64,000 nt of DNA. It comes from Haliclona indistincta. Lineage: Eukaryota; Porifera; Demospongiae; Haplosclerida; Chalinidae. Shown piece by piece: positions 11,459 through 36,374 of this stretch (its first letter is position 1; the number at the start of each line of letters is the position of its first letter). The translations under genes and the position numbers were made by a program. The stretch spans positions 9,685,367-9,749,366 of the forward strand of contig OZ024783.1 in NCBI GenBank assembly GCA_964017065.1, read 5' to 3'. The notes beneath the pieces are model-generated. The model worked only from the letters and a program-made list of their open reading frames with translations, was not told where the DNA came from and searched no databases.

Positions 11459-11841
11459 TAGGAAGAGGATTCCACATTTGTCAGTAGCACGTCGTCGCTG
11501 CAAGCCACTGATGTAGGGATACTTGGGACTTTACATTTGCAAGCATTATTCCATCTTGTTCCTTTAATTTTGCAAGCATCATCCCATCTTGTTCCTTTCC
11601 TTTTTTAAGAGTCATCCCTACACTTTTCAGTTTTTTTATTAAAGATTTTTTACTTTACTTTAATGAGCAAAAAAGAAACAAGGCATGCATGTACATTGTC
11701 ATAATTATCATGGAGAAGTACGTACAAGAATAGTGCTATAAGCACAACAATTCTAACAAAACTAAGAGCTTTCTAATTTTACACATCAAAACACATTCTT
11801 GATTCATTATTCTTTATAGCTGTTTATGTCGAGTTCACATT

Positions 11842-13792
11842 TTATACAGTCTCTTCGTCTGAGTCACTTGAAAAATGGGTAAGAGGGAAAAGGAGCCCTA
11901 TCAAGAAGATGTAAACTGGAGCTAGTAAAAACTGCAATAGCTTGATAATTTTATCTCTGAATAAAATGCCAGAAAAAAAAAGGACAGGTACCCCTATAAA
12001 TGTGATAAGTCCTGCCACTATGGCAAACCCCACTCCCCAAAACTTGGTTTCTTTGATGTGCAGCAAAATACGCACTGCACCAAATATGGTGCTGAACAAC
12101 CTGACAGCAAACACGAATAGAGCATAGGACTCGGCAAGAGCTTGTAGTAGATTGGTTGAGAGACCAAACTGCAGGAAGCGAAAGCAGACAATAAATGGTG
12201 GCTTGCGACACTCCTGTAGCATATCGTTGCATTGTTGTAGTTCAGTGCAGTTAGGAGCAGTACACATGGACACATTCATACTGCAGGTTTCAAGAAGACC
12301 GGCACATCTTTCGAGTCGCTGAGTGTTGTTGGTGACAATAATTTCGACAACGTCTCCTGAGCCTTGTGTTCCTTGTGGTACTTGACATGTTGGGCTTTGA
12401 AGAACAAAACTAGTATTGGAAGCAGGAGTGATGCAATCTTCAATGAAAGGACACGAGAGACTGTCGTCATTTACTTGAGGATTGTCACACACCCTCACCA
12501 CTTCAAGGTTGGAGCGCAGATTATTGGTGCACTGAGTGAGACAGGTAGCACATTCCTGTGCACAGCTTTGGAAGTTATCATCAAAACAGTTGCTATTGCA
12601 CTGCTCAAAGAACACTGTACAGTTGTTTAGCTGATCTGTTGGCACTTGTTCTATTGGACTGATATACAGAAATGAGCTTGGCAGAAAACAGTCGACTTCG
12701 CCAATACTGCGGTCAGGCCAATCTTGAAGACTTTGTGATGTGATGACTGTCTGATCTATAAACAATGACATGCTCAGTAAGAAACTGACAGAGACTATGG
12801 CTGCAAGTACCCATGTAGAGCAGCTGGTGCTGATTGAATCATGGAAGGTAATCATCTTGTTGGCAGCTACTTTATCTATTGTATCAATGTCATGCTTATT
12901 TAATTGAAAATGGAATTCGTCAAGTATGATCCAGCAGTTCTTGTCCTGTGCATTGTCATCACCTTCAGGTTTCTTCAACTTAATACATAACATGTTGGCG
13001 ATGATGTCACGGGGATCAATGTGTCCTCTAGTGATGTACATTATGAAAACAGATCCTGTACCGCCAGCCACGATGAGCAACAATGGTGTAAGAATACCAA
13101 GAAAACAATCAACTAAAATATACAGGGTAGATGTTTTATTGGGAGTACGAGCATTGTTGTAGGCGATTGCAACACACCATAAAACTGAGAAAAAGAAGCA
13201 ACTTCACATTTGCATATTTGGGGGTATTTTTGGTCATGACTTACACAAAAGTAGGATGATTGAGAACAATATTGCCATGGTGATAAACACAGTTATCGCT
13301 GCCTTAGTTGTCATTTCTTGTAAAGGCTTTATCCTCTTCTGTTTCTTGCTCAAATTTTGTCCATTCTTGTTTTTAATACTGTGGTAATCGGTAACAAAAA
13401 GTGACTAACTGGGCATGTCAAAAAGCAGCAAGATTTTCATACAAGCAGTTTATTTACCTGTGGGTAATTGATCCCAGGAGCAAGCGTCCTAAAACCACTG
13501 AACATGATCCAAGCAACACTAACGGAATGACAGCGACTGTAGATCCTGCCAACCAGTACAACCACTCGTGTTCAGAATCATCCTCGTCGCTGCAGTAGGC
13601 GCGTATGTAGCGCTCATCATTTTCAGTCTTAGCGTTGTTAATCCCAATTACCCCTGCAAGGAAAAGTATAACGAGCCACGCCCATCTTTATAGCTCACCA
13701 AAAGCAACGATGGCTGCAAAGGACAGCAACGATGGAAGGGCTAAAAAGACTGACCACAGCGTCCAAAGATATATATAGACGGCTTTCCTCAT
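11842..13792 (-). CDS. Orphan multi-pass membrane protein with cysteine-rich ectodomain
   Basis: Four exons with GT-AG borders were built: 13792-13699 (ATG at 13792, MRKAVYIYLWTLWSVF), 13653-13458, 13378-13245 and 13184-11842. Their lengths sum to 1,767 bases, exactly 588 codons plus stop TAA, which supports the model. Five hydrophobic spans precede a loop of about 200 residues rich in cysteine and N-glycosylation sites (for example FEQCNSNCFDDNFQSCAQEC), followed by about three spans and a short acidic tail. The cytoplasmic stretch between spans four and five contains KKPEGDDNAQDKNC. I do not recognise the family; a receptor or channel role would be a guess. No damage was seen, so it is probably functional. 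Confidence 0.85.
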
Positions 13793-14305
13793 GGCTGTAT
13801 AGTATTTGCTTATAGGATCTACACTTCTTCAGTTATTTGCATGGTGCACAGCAACCGTAAAATACGTTTATGTAGCCGATGAACTGGTGCCTATAGGTCT
13901 ACAGGTGCTTTCCGCGTGGAGGCGTGAAGGAATATTCGCACCGCTAGCAATGAGAACGTAACGCGTTTTTGGGCATATGCGGCTGCCCCACCACATTTCT
14001 GAGTAGCTAATTATATTCATAACATGTTAATTAGATTCATTCATAATAATTCAATAATATTATTATTTTATAAAATAAACATGCATGTCTATACTGACAC
14101 AAGCCAGGAGCCCATCGAGACGACATGCGCAAGGGAGCATGCAACTCTGTATACGGCGAAATCCAAACATGGCTGCCAACCCTATTTTTAGTACTATCCT
14201 TATACGGGCATGCACATAAAACTGTATTACACAGTGAAGGAACGCAGTCTACAGTAAAGCAAATACCTTCGTTAGACTGACAACGAGACAGCAGCAAAGT
14301 ATCTA

Positions 14306-14676
14306 TTGAATCTCTGTTCAACATTTTCTTTAAAAATGGCATCTAAATCGTGGGCTTCCAGCTATCCATCTCTTCTTTCCCAATTTGCTATAAAGCCTCT
14401 TGAACAGAGAAGAAAAATTTGCAAAGCATCCTCTCTGTTCAAACTCAAATTTGGTTTTTCTCATTCAATCAATTGTCCTCTCATATCACCTTCCCCGCCT
14501 CTGCATTTCTCCCGCAATTATAATAGACATGATTTTGCCCCGTCTTCTGCAAATCAGCTACTTATATGAATTCATTTTATCCCACCTCTATCAAGCTCTG
14601 GAACTCTCTTCCCTCTTGTATCAAATCTACTGATTCTTTTTCTCTATTTAAGTCCAAGCTATTTACTATCTTTTAG
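14306..14676 (+). pseudogene. Remnant of a non-LTR retrotransposon (reverse transcriptase C-terminus)
   Basis: Two frames together give the order typical of the end of CR1/jockey-like reverse transcriptases: PLEQRRKICKASSLFKL, then after a frame change SIKLWNSLPSCI and FSLFKSKLFTIF followed by TAG at 14674. The W-NSLP and FK-KL patterns are characteristic of this terminus. Everything upstream is missing. Confidence 0.65.
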
Positions 14677-14785
14677 ATCACTAACACCTTCATTCATTAG
14701 CATTATTGCTATTTCACATTTCTTTTGAAATGAAAAAAAAATAGCAGACAAGCTGTCGCGTTGTGAGCGGCGGCGTAAATAAAGG

Positions 14786-15271
14786 AATCCCGTTAAGGGC
14801 AGACATTCAACTAGGATCAAAGGTCATCGCGCCCGTACAGAATTACTATAAAGGCTTGTTTGTAGCACTAAGTTTAACATACAGCTAAACCCAAAACCCT
14901 AAAAGCCTTCTCCTAACTGCGCAAAGTAGGGAGGGTCTTCCTAACTAACTAAGGATCGTCGGGAGGGTCTTCTTAACTAACTAAGGATCGTCGGGAGGGT
15001 CTTCCTAACTAAGGATCGTCGGGGGAGTCGTCATAAACAGGCCTCACTAAGGATGGAGCTAAAAACTTAAATTTTATAAATAAAAAACCCCCCACAAAAA
15101 AAACATGCATTTTGCGACCATACTAAAGCCACCATACTAAACCGCTGTGCCACCGAACCAACTGACCGGTTGGTGCTACAAACAAGCCTTTATAATAATT
15201 CTGTACGCGCGCGCACACGAACGCGCGCGATGATCTTTGACCCTAGTTGAATGTCTGCCCTTAATGGGATT
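14786..15271. mobile_element. Nested MITE with about 90-base terminal inverted repeats
   Basis: The left arm AATCCCGTTAAGGGCAGAC and following bases match in inverse the right arm ending GTCTGCCCTTAATGGGATT. The arms continue through GGCTTGTTTGTAGCAC and its complement. The core holds a degenerate minisatellite and a tRNA-like fragment related to that at 7645-7716. Confidence 0.8.
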
Positions 15272-15735
15272 CTAAATGAAGTCGATCAACGACTACTTCG
15301 GTAATGAAAAGATATCGGAGTAAGTGGCGGTAGAAAAATAATACAAATTGCTTTCCACAGTGCGTCTTCGCTTGGGGGACTCTTCGACTGCCTAGCCTTG
15401 CCGTCACATGAACGTTTCATGTTTACAGTACATACAGTACAGTGCGTTGGATCACGATGTACACGCCCAGTTTCTCAGGGGTTAATCATAAGTTTAATTC
15501 CATAAAAGGAAACTACTATTATAAATTAAACTTGTCCGAGCCATGTTTGGATTTCGCCGTATACACTAACATGTACGGAGTTGCATGCTCCCTCGCCGGC
15601 TCGATATGCTCCTGCACAAGCCCAGCTGTAAAAACTAGTTTTAAACTTTACTGGACTGGACGAGTTGAACACAGCAGCAGAGTTTGTAGGTACAGTGTTT
15701 TTCAGTTCACTTTGAACACGAGATTATTGCTCATT

Positions 15736-16014
15736 GCGTATAGACAGTTTGCACAAGGCGTGGCTGTGCCCCCGCCGTGACGAAAATGGCGGCCATGTTG
15801 GTGCACCGCATGAACCCAGAAAACGAACCTAGGCGTTCTTACTAAGTTACTATTTGGTTATGATGGAAACAAAGGTATGTAGCGCAAATAATGTATGATT
15901 ATAGCAGAAATAACTATGTTCGACTAAATTTGATGCTTGCTGTGCACCGACATGGCCACCATTTTCGTCACGGCGGGGGCACAGCCACGCCTCGTGCAAA
16001 CGATCTATACCGCG
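15736..16014. repeat. Foldback sequence with about 70-base arms
   Basis: The arm beginning GCACAAGGCGTGGCTGTG (15751) recurs inverted as CACAGCCACGCCTCGTGC (about 15979-15996), enclosing about 130 bases. Each arm contains an AAAATGG(C/T)GGCCATG core. Confidence 0.75.
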
Positions 16015-16487
16015 CCTCGGTTGTACCATAGATATAGATTTATGAGACTACGTAACCGGGATTGGAAACGACTATGTGATATCAATAGCAACGCGTACAA
16101 ACCTAGTGAAGCACTCCGTGTCCGATCGAAAAAGCTGATTTTTGGGCTAATTTTTGGCCTTTATGACTCGTTTACTGGAGAGCTCAAGACGCTTCAAGAA
16201 ATCCAACCAGCTTTTCAGACTCAATGCGCTCTCTTCTTAGTGATGGTAAAAGCTTAAAACCGAGATCGCTTTGAAAGAGTCTCTTGCGGTCAGTTCTTCA
16301 TTTCCAAACAAACAGCGCGTTTGCAGGGATCCCTCCTGTGAGTTACTGAAGCTTCTGGTGGTTTACTTGGTTGTTTCTACGTGTCAACTAATGCCTGCTG
16401 TATAAAGTAGTGTAGTATTTGGCTGCATTAGCAATTTGTGTAGAACAAAATTGTCGCTAGAATGGAGAATTTAGCAGTTTTTATAAT

Positions 16488-16945
16488 GGCTCGTCCGCAC
16501 TAGGGCTCTAATGCGGTTCAATGCGCATTCGAAACCAGTTTAATCCTGTCCGCACTACACGTCAATTTTGCTAAACTGAATCTATGTGAATCAATGCGCA
16601 TTCGCCCCAATCCACCTACGGAGGTGCATTGAAGTGACTTGAAACTGGATTGGATGTGGGTGTTGTCTCAAACACATCGACGTGCGGCTAGTACAGTGCT
16701 AAAGAAGAAAGCCCTGGTCCACACTCGGGCGAAGAAAGGGCGCGAAGCACACAGACTAGCAATTATATGTGGTAAGACCAGTTTTCTGGCTGTTTAGGGA
16801 GCTGTTGCTTACGTCACATGACGCGATCGACACCAGCAAGTCGATCTAATGGCGACCAGTGCGGACATGCGGTAAGCAGATCCATTCGTTTTGATCCGAT
16901 CTGTAGCTAATGCGCATTGAACCAGTTCTGTAGTGCGGACGAGCC
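16488..16945. mobile_element. MITE with GGCTCGTCCGCAC termini
   Basis: GGCTCGTCCGCAC at 16488-16500 is inverted at 16933-16945. Subterminal copies of AATGCGCATT also occur on both sides. No open frame of interest is present. Confidence 0.7.
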
Positions 16946-17335
16946 TTATATAGTCGATTCACGGGAATCCCTTTTGGGACAATACCAAGCAACTGGGAGC
17001 CAAGGCAGCCTTGCAGTTTAAAAGATCGACAATTGTTCCATACAACTGAATAGGTAGTACCATCGATGCATTTGTTTGTAGCATTCAGTGCGCCTGTGAA
17101 ATACCGGCTTTCCCGTTCTTTTCAAGGCAAATGAAAAAAAGGCCTGTTACTGTACGAAAAATCGCTCAAGCTTCTATCAGCTCACAAACAAGCACCTCTG
17201 ACGTGTGAAGCCAATTCGCACAGCATCTGCTGTGTGTGTAGGTGTCTCCTTTAAAAAACAAGTACCTATAGAATGCTAAAAAATCATTATTATACAAGAC
17301 CAAACAATTATGGTTAAGTTATAGGTTTAGTTTTT
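16946..17335. other. Non-coding 3' flank of ATM copy 2
   Basis: From about 17275 the sequence aligns with 22370-22445, the 3' flank of the next ATM copy. No gene is seen. Confidence 0.5.
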
Positions 17336-21535
<4,200 letters not shown>

Positions 21536-21536
21536 C

Positions 21537-21570
<34 letters not shown>
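21536..21570. repeat. Short (GA)n at the ATM copy 2 breakpoint
   Basis: Alignment with the copy at 22446-31165 ends in this run; beyond 21570 the sequence is unrelated. The counterpart is the 215-base GA array at 26672-26886. Confidence 0.85.
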
Positions 21571-21572
<2 letters not shown>

Positions 21573-22440
21573 TTGAACTTGTGAACTTGAACTTGTTATT
21601 ACTTTCCTATGGCAACATTAGTATGTCTAAATCATTTCATTAGTATGTCTAAATCATTGTAACCAAAGAAATCAGTATATAAGCTATCCACTGAGTAACA
21701 ACAATTGTGTGTGGTCAGAAAGCTACGTAGTTGCTCCAGTTTATGAGGACCCCAAGGCACATATTCCTCATCCTGATAAACTGATCCTGTTCCTGACACT
21801 GTCAGTATATTGGGATTACAATTTTCTACAACCAGGTAGTCTCCCTCTTGTACAAAATTAGTTCCTGCCGCTGATCGACCGCGACGCTGCTAAATACATA
21901 CAGCCACGACCAGACCTGCGTACTCTTGATGATGGTGCGATTGTCAACTTTTAATTGTTTGGCAGCTGGAACAAGCTCCACCCATGCATTGATTGTATAC
22001 ATTTTGCCTACTACAATGACGCTTATGTTGTGCAAGCTGGTCATGCAGTTACAAGGTGATGTGGACCTGGACTGATGTTAGCTGTGCAGCTTTCACTCCA
22101 ACAGCAGAGGCTATGATGTATGACAATAATATGCAAGGCATTGCTGGCTGAATCACTGCATTCATATTCCATGAACAGTGATGTAAAAGAGGTCATTTGC
22201 CTAACAGTACACTGCATTCACCCTCTTGCCTCCATGCAATAAATACATGTTTAAGCCCATTGGAAATATATCCTGAATAGCACAGTCTTGGTAAAGTGAG
22301 AGCAGTGCAAATTTCCTGTTTAAAAACATGTTAGCTACACATGTAGAATGTGAAAGCATTTCATGTTTAATGTTAAAAATAATCATTATCATACAAAACC
22401 AAATTAATTATGGGTAAGTCAAGTTAGTTATAGGTTTAGT
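21571..22440. other. Spacer between tandem ATM copies, unrecognised
   Basis: It contains a near-duplicate of AGTATGTCTAAATCAT and weak open frames on both strands (for example minus 22044-21826, containing ISVIVVGKMYTINAWVELV), interrupted by stops. It could be a decayed gene fragment or element that I cannot name. The last 70 bases are ATM 3' flank. Confidence 0.4.
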
Positions 22441-22445
22441 TTCTT

Positions 22446-31165
<8,720 letters not shown>

Positions 31166-31676
31166 CTGTGGAAATAATTTATTGAAAAAATGTGACTGGC
31201 AAGTTAGTAGAATCAAACTTCAAGTTAGACATCATTACAATAACATGAGTACTCCAAGAGTTTCCCCCGCAACATGTCTATAGACATAACGTTTTTGCTA
31301 TGATGAAGCTAATAAACCGTGAAAAGATTATAAATACATAGCAATGAGCCTATAAACTATAAAAAGAAAAGAACAGAAGTACTCAACAATGCAATTTTGA
31401 GTGCTTTAATGCAAGTGCAAGCAGTATGTTAAAAGCATGTTAATCAGAGCACTATAGTAAAACAGCATTACAAGCATTAACATCTTTACAGTTTCAGTCA
31501 AATCTGTCTCAAAAACTGTGGTGTTAAAAGTTAAGTTTATTGTAGATTGTACAGCTAATAAGATCAGCCTGTTTAGCTTGCTTTTCAATTGTGCAGGCAT
31601 TAGCATTTGTTTTTAATTATTGTTGTATGCATGATAACAACTATTACTACTACTATACTATGCAACAAAGCCATTG
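31166..31676. other. Spacer between truncated ATM and the beta-helix gene
   Basis: The spacer aligns with 3044-3657 and contains no ATM-like exon on either strand. It marks where the ATM 5' half is missing. Confidence 0.6.
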
Positions 31677-31682
31677 TATAAA
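31677..31682 (+). promoter_or_regulatory. TATA-like box
   Basis: TATAAA lies 40 bases before the ATG at 31722, at the same spacing as in the duplicate at 3658-3663. Confidence 0.4.
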
Positions 31683-31721
31683 TTGTTCATTCAAGTTGTA
31701 GTCACTTCACAATACATCCCA

Positions 31722-34700
31722 ATGGCAGCAATCCGATTTCTTTTCCATTCGTCTCTAATACTGCTGATTGCAGTAATCAATGGCTGTGTGTCTGGATACT
31801 CGCAGTTGACTATCCAAGTGAGTGACTCAGGTCATGATAAGCTTTCATGCCTTCAAGAGCCTCAGCATGCTGGTAAAACACTGGTATATGTGTTGAACCA
31901 GATGAACAACAGTACTTTCAATCCACTTGTGGTATCAGAAGTGTTCATCAATGTAACATACAACCAAACTATTCATCAAAAACTGTTTGAAGTCAATTTG
32001 CATTTTCAATACATAGATAAAGTAAGTGTGGTTGGGTGCAATAATGCCTTCATCATTTTCAAATATGCTGGGTCTTTTCTGCAAATATCCCAACTCTCTG
32101 GTTATGCTTTACAATGGTCATGGATTGAGTTGGGATTTACATGTACTGGCCGATCCAATGTACACAACGAACTAGATATTCCGCGAATCATTATGTTATT
32201 CCTCAATACTCTTGAAGTTTATAAGTGCAATTTTATTTCAGTTACTTTGCGTTTCGATGAGTTCATTCAAGGACCAAGCATTGTCATTAGTGAGAACGTT
32301 TTTGGTAACAGCGAATTTTGTCCAATTGTCAATTTCGTCATCACTAGTCCCGCAATAGTTGCAAACAATAGCTTTGAAAATTGTCGTGTTATAGAGAATC
32401 CATTGCTCAGAATTCAAGCAAACAACAACTCTGTTAAAATTTTGAACAATTCTTTTACCAATTTAAGCACCAAGATTTCTACCTCAGCAATTTCCATCAT
32501 TGGTACTACTGTGGGTATTTCAATTCAAAACAATCGATTCATTGGTAATTCAATGGGTTCTGTAACAATAGATGTTACCGTATCATACAGTGCAATAATA
32601 GAAGATGCTTGTACCTGGTGTATTATGGAATAATTTTGAACACAATTGCTTTCAACGAACCGAAAAACAAAACCCAATTCTTGTGGTCATAAAAGCTATC
32701 ACGGATGCATGTCCGATAAAGTTTTCTTGTAATCACAACTCATTTGAGAACAATAAAAACACTCGTCTATTGAGTACTGACATTGAGAATAAGAACTTCA
32801 CGGCTGTACTCAACATCACTGATCTAACAATCTTGAACAATACCGGCACATCAGGACTTGTGACAATCGTAAACAATGACCCTCTTCACGGAATTGTTAT
32901 TGTTTATATGACATCCCTTACTGTAGAATACAATACTGGTCGGTATAGAGAAGATACTAGTGACAGTCTTAAAGCGACCATTGTATACGTGAAAAATGTA
33001 AATCAGATTACAATTGGCGATTCAGCTTTTCAGAAAAATTTGGGAACTTCACTTGTGCTTGAAAATGAACAATATTATACCAAAAAACATGATCTGTGTG
33101 TCACGGGACGTCTTCTATTAGATGCTAACAGTGGAATATATGGAGGAGCAATGGCTTTGTACAGTGTGACCATCAATAGCTCATGTCATTCAATCGTTTC
33201 ATTTCAAAATAACTATGGTGTTTATGGTGGAGCTCTATATTTAGAAAACAGTCCGAGTCTCTGTGTGTGCACAAACAAGTGTCTTACAACTTTAAAGTTT
33301 AACAACAATAGAGCCACAACCTCAGGCAATTCTGTGTATTTTGCATCTTCATCCAATTCAAATTTTGAATGCAAAAAGCTTAGCAGAAAAGATGTTGGCT
33401 CAGCTGCAAGTAGCATCGTTCTGCATTCTCCTGATAGTTCCTGCCTCAGCATATTTCCTGGTCAGAATATCATAGTGAACATATCAATAACTGATCACTT
33501 TAATCAATCATCTCTTTGTACTGCTGGTGTTTCTATCTCTTGTGATGGACTGATTTACACATACTTTAATCAACAAATCCAACTATCAGGACCGGATAGA
33601 GTTGTACTGGTTCAACCCCCTAATACAAGCTCATCAATCATCGATACAAATTTAGTCCTTCAGATACCAAATAACAACAATTCTCGAAACATTTCGCTGC
33701 GTCTGTCATGTAGTAATTCAAATGCTAACATTACAATCGTCCTCAATATAAGCAGCTGTCCTTTAGGTTTCACTTATGATTCAAAATTGAATGTATGCAA
33801 ATGTGCTACGAAAATTGAACAGGCAATATGTTCAACTGTATTGGGAGCTGTTTGTGTGTCACATGGATATTGGTATGGCACAGTACATGATGAATACATT
33901 GTTGCTCGATGCAAGTATTCTGAGTGCAAGATGAACAATGCACCTTGTCCTTCGGGAATACCAAGTGGCAACAACTACTTCTTGCTAAATGGAACACAGT
34001 GCTCAAATGGAAGAGGAGGCGTGCTCTGTAGAACATGTGCTGAGCATTTTGTGTTCTCCTTTCTCTCGATTCATTGCATTCCTCAAGATAACTGCAATAT
34101 ATCAAAAGCTGTTTCAATCGTATTTCTTGCACTTATCTTTCAGATTCTGATCACAATATTCCTTTTCTTGGTAGTCAGGTTCAAGCACAGTATTGGATGT
34201 GGCTTTCTTTATGGTCCAATGTTATTCCTGGCAGTGGTCAATCACATACCACTTGATGACTATTCAGAATACTCCACTTTGAGTACAGTTGTGTCCATCT
34301 TTACTTCAGTAGCTTTGCTCAATCTTGAGCTGTTCGGTAGGATACCGTGGTGTTTCTTTGAATCCATTCCAAAGCTGTACAACTATTCACTTCGTGTGCT
34401 TGGTCCTCTTACAGTGCTCTTGGTTCTACTAGGCATCACTGCTCTTGCTCGTTGGTATCCAAAGTGTTCAGTTCTTAAGAAAATACGAATGCGAGCACTA
34501 CCACAAAGGGTTTTACAACGTTGCCATGTATCTCATTGGTTGGCTTCACCTCTAAGAGCAATGTGCATTATGATGTTGCTATCATTTTGGTCACTAGCTG
34601 ATATTAGCATTAATATTCTAACACCTACTGTGCTTGAGACTCAACACTATTCAATGTACATGATATCGATTCAACCTGATATCATCTTCTTTTCACCACA

Positions 34701-35361
34701 ACACCTTCCATTAGCTATTCCTGCTCTCTTAGTGTTGCTGGTGGTGATTCTACCATTAGTGATCACACTGCTATCAGCTCCTTTCCTACAACGTGTGATC
34801 AATCTCTTCAAAATCAAGCCATTTCTTGATGAGTTTCAGTCTTGCTACAAGGACAAGTATCGCTGGTACTCTGGAGTGTACTTTGTAGTATGGATAGCCA
34901 TCGTTGGCATACAAGGTTTACCAGATTCTCTGCTTTACACTCAAACTATATTTTTCATTTTATTGTGTGCTCAATTTCTGATCAAACCATACAAAAGTAA
35001 GTTACTCAATATCACTGATACACTACTCTTAGTTGATCTCAATTTTCTAATTGCTCTTTTGTGTAACAATACCAATCCTTTATCTTTCCATAAGTTTTCA
35101 TCACTTCTTATTCATGCATTGATCATTGTACCAATTGTATGAGCTGTACTGTCTATTATTTGTTTGGTTTTAACCAAATATGGTGAGTATGACTGTCTTA
35201 AAGGTTTTTGGAGCAGAAGGAGGGAACAAGAGTTGCAGCAGCCACAAGATGCCGAACGTGAGTTAGAGCTGTCTCATCCTGAAGTCCAAGATGAGCGTGT
35301 TCCTGATGTCAGTTTTAATGTTGAAAGAGAAACACTCATTGCTTTTGTTGGCAATCAATAA
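31722..35361 (+). pseudogene. Large beta-helix plus multi-pass membrane protein gene with one frameshift and one in-frame TGA
   Basis: The ATG at 31722 opens a signal peptide (MAAIRFLFHSSLILLIAV). About 700 residues of asparagine-rich repeats follow (motifs such as NSFTNLS, NNRFIGNS, NNSFENN), typical of a right-handed parallel beta-helix. Then come a cysteine module GRGGVLCRTCAEHF (near 34010) and about ten membrane spans with D-FQSCYKDKYRWYSGVYF between later spans. The frame shifts by one base between 32602 and 32633, because the upstream frame stops at 32633 and the downstream frame is closed before 32602. A TGA at 35140-35142 interrupts the last span, and the same frame then continues 73 codons to 35361. 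It is possibly a recent pseudogene, or sequence errors. Extracellular recognition followed by membrane signalling is plausible but unproven. Confidence 0.75.
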
Positions 35362-35504
35362 ATTGCCTAAATGTCTTTTTGTAATATTAATTTTTTCACA
35401 CTGTTTCCTACCATTTACTTTGCTAAAAACATTTGAATCTACACAAAAAAACATTATCTTTTACTTTTTGGTTATTCTGGTCACACAGTAGTGCGTCTTT
35501 AAGT

Positions 35505-35598
35505 AGAGATGTACGAAAAACAAGATGGCGGCTACAATGCATTCTATTTCACTTGGTGGTAAACTGTACATGTCTAAAGACACTAAGATCTGATAAAC
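35505..35598 (+). mobile_element. Decayed relic of the TTAGGGAG element
   Basis: The tract ACAAGATGGCGGCTACAATG and the following TCTAAAGACACTAAGATCTG match the left part of the element at 4971-6239 at lower similarity. Confidence 0.55.
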
Positions 35599-36374
35599 GA
35601 ACAAGCTAGATAAACTAGCAATCATTACTATTGTGACTATCATCTATTTTCAAATCTCAAATTCCTACAGAAAAGTAACAGTAGTCCAAAAGAGCATCAT
35701 AACTCCTCACTTCAAATATAGCAATTTCTAATGTAGTAGTTCTCAAAAACAGATAATGAGTATTACTATGCATAATTACTATGCTGTTGTTATAGTACAA
35801 ACCAATGCTCTACTAACACTAGCTATCACACTAATAGTTTGCAGTTAATTCATAATTGTCTCTCCTAACCAAATGGAAGAATGGTTACAGCACTAAAAAA
35901 TTCGAAAAAGAGTTACCAGTCATCTGCATGCAAGACATTGGTATTCATATTCTGTTGAGCGCCTCTGTAGATGTAGGTGTGGTAAACATAATTCTTGGGT
36001 GCTGTGCTGGATAGTATGAAGTGTAAAGCAGGCCTTGAGAGAGTAAAGCTTGTTGCAATATAACATTCAATATTTAATGTAGCAATTGGTTGAGAGTTGA
36101 GTGTTAATGCTAACCACACCTCTCATTCTTGTCACAACAGTAGTAATTTAAGAGCAGCTGTTACTCACTTTGCATGGTTGAAAAGGCGAAAGAGTAATAA
36201 TAGTATTAGTACTAAAAATAAAGCATACCATAATAAGAAATCATGTACTCCATCATATACTACTTGTGACTACAAATACCACGTACAGGTAAACCAGTGA
36301 AGCTTCTGCTACTGAAGAATACTTACGAACTTGTCACAGTCTCACTGTTGCTGGTACTACCACTACTAAGAACA
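35599..36374. other. Non-coding upstream region of the 5TM gene at 36375
   Basis: AT-rich sequence. No gene, repeat or promoter element was recognised with confidence. Confidence 0.5.

Larger units (their letters stand above)
14114..15605. mobile_element. 1.5 kb element with about 60-base terminal inverted repeats
   Basis: Arms at 14114-14172 and 15541-15605 are inverted copies sharing GTATACGGCGAAATCC and CCAAACATGG. Inside are a LINE remnant and a nested inverted-repeat element. No transposase was recognised. Confidence 0.65.

Noticed and set aside
15442..16257. Open frames at 15442-15780 and 15937-16257 as genes
   Set aside because: They overlap terminal or foldback inverted repeats, and the protein sequences have no recognisable domain.
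35140..35142. Selenocysteine at the in-frame TGA
   Set aside because: Position is within a membrane span, no SECIS-like structure was noticed downstream, and the gene has another lesion.
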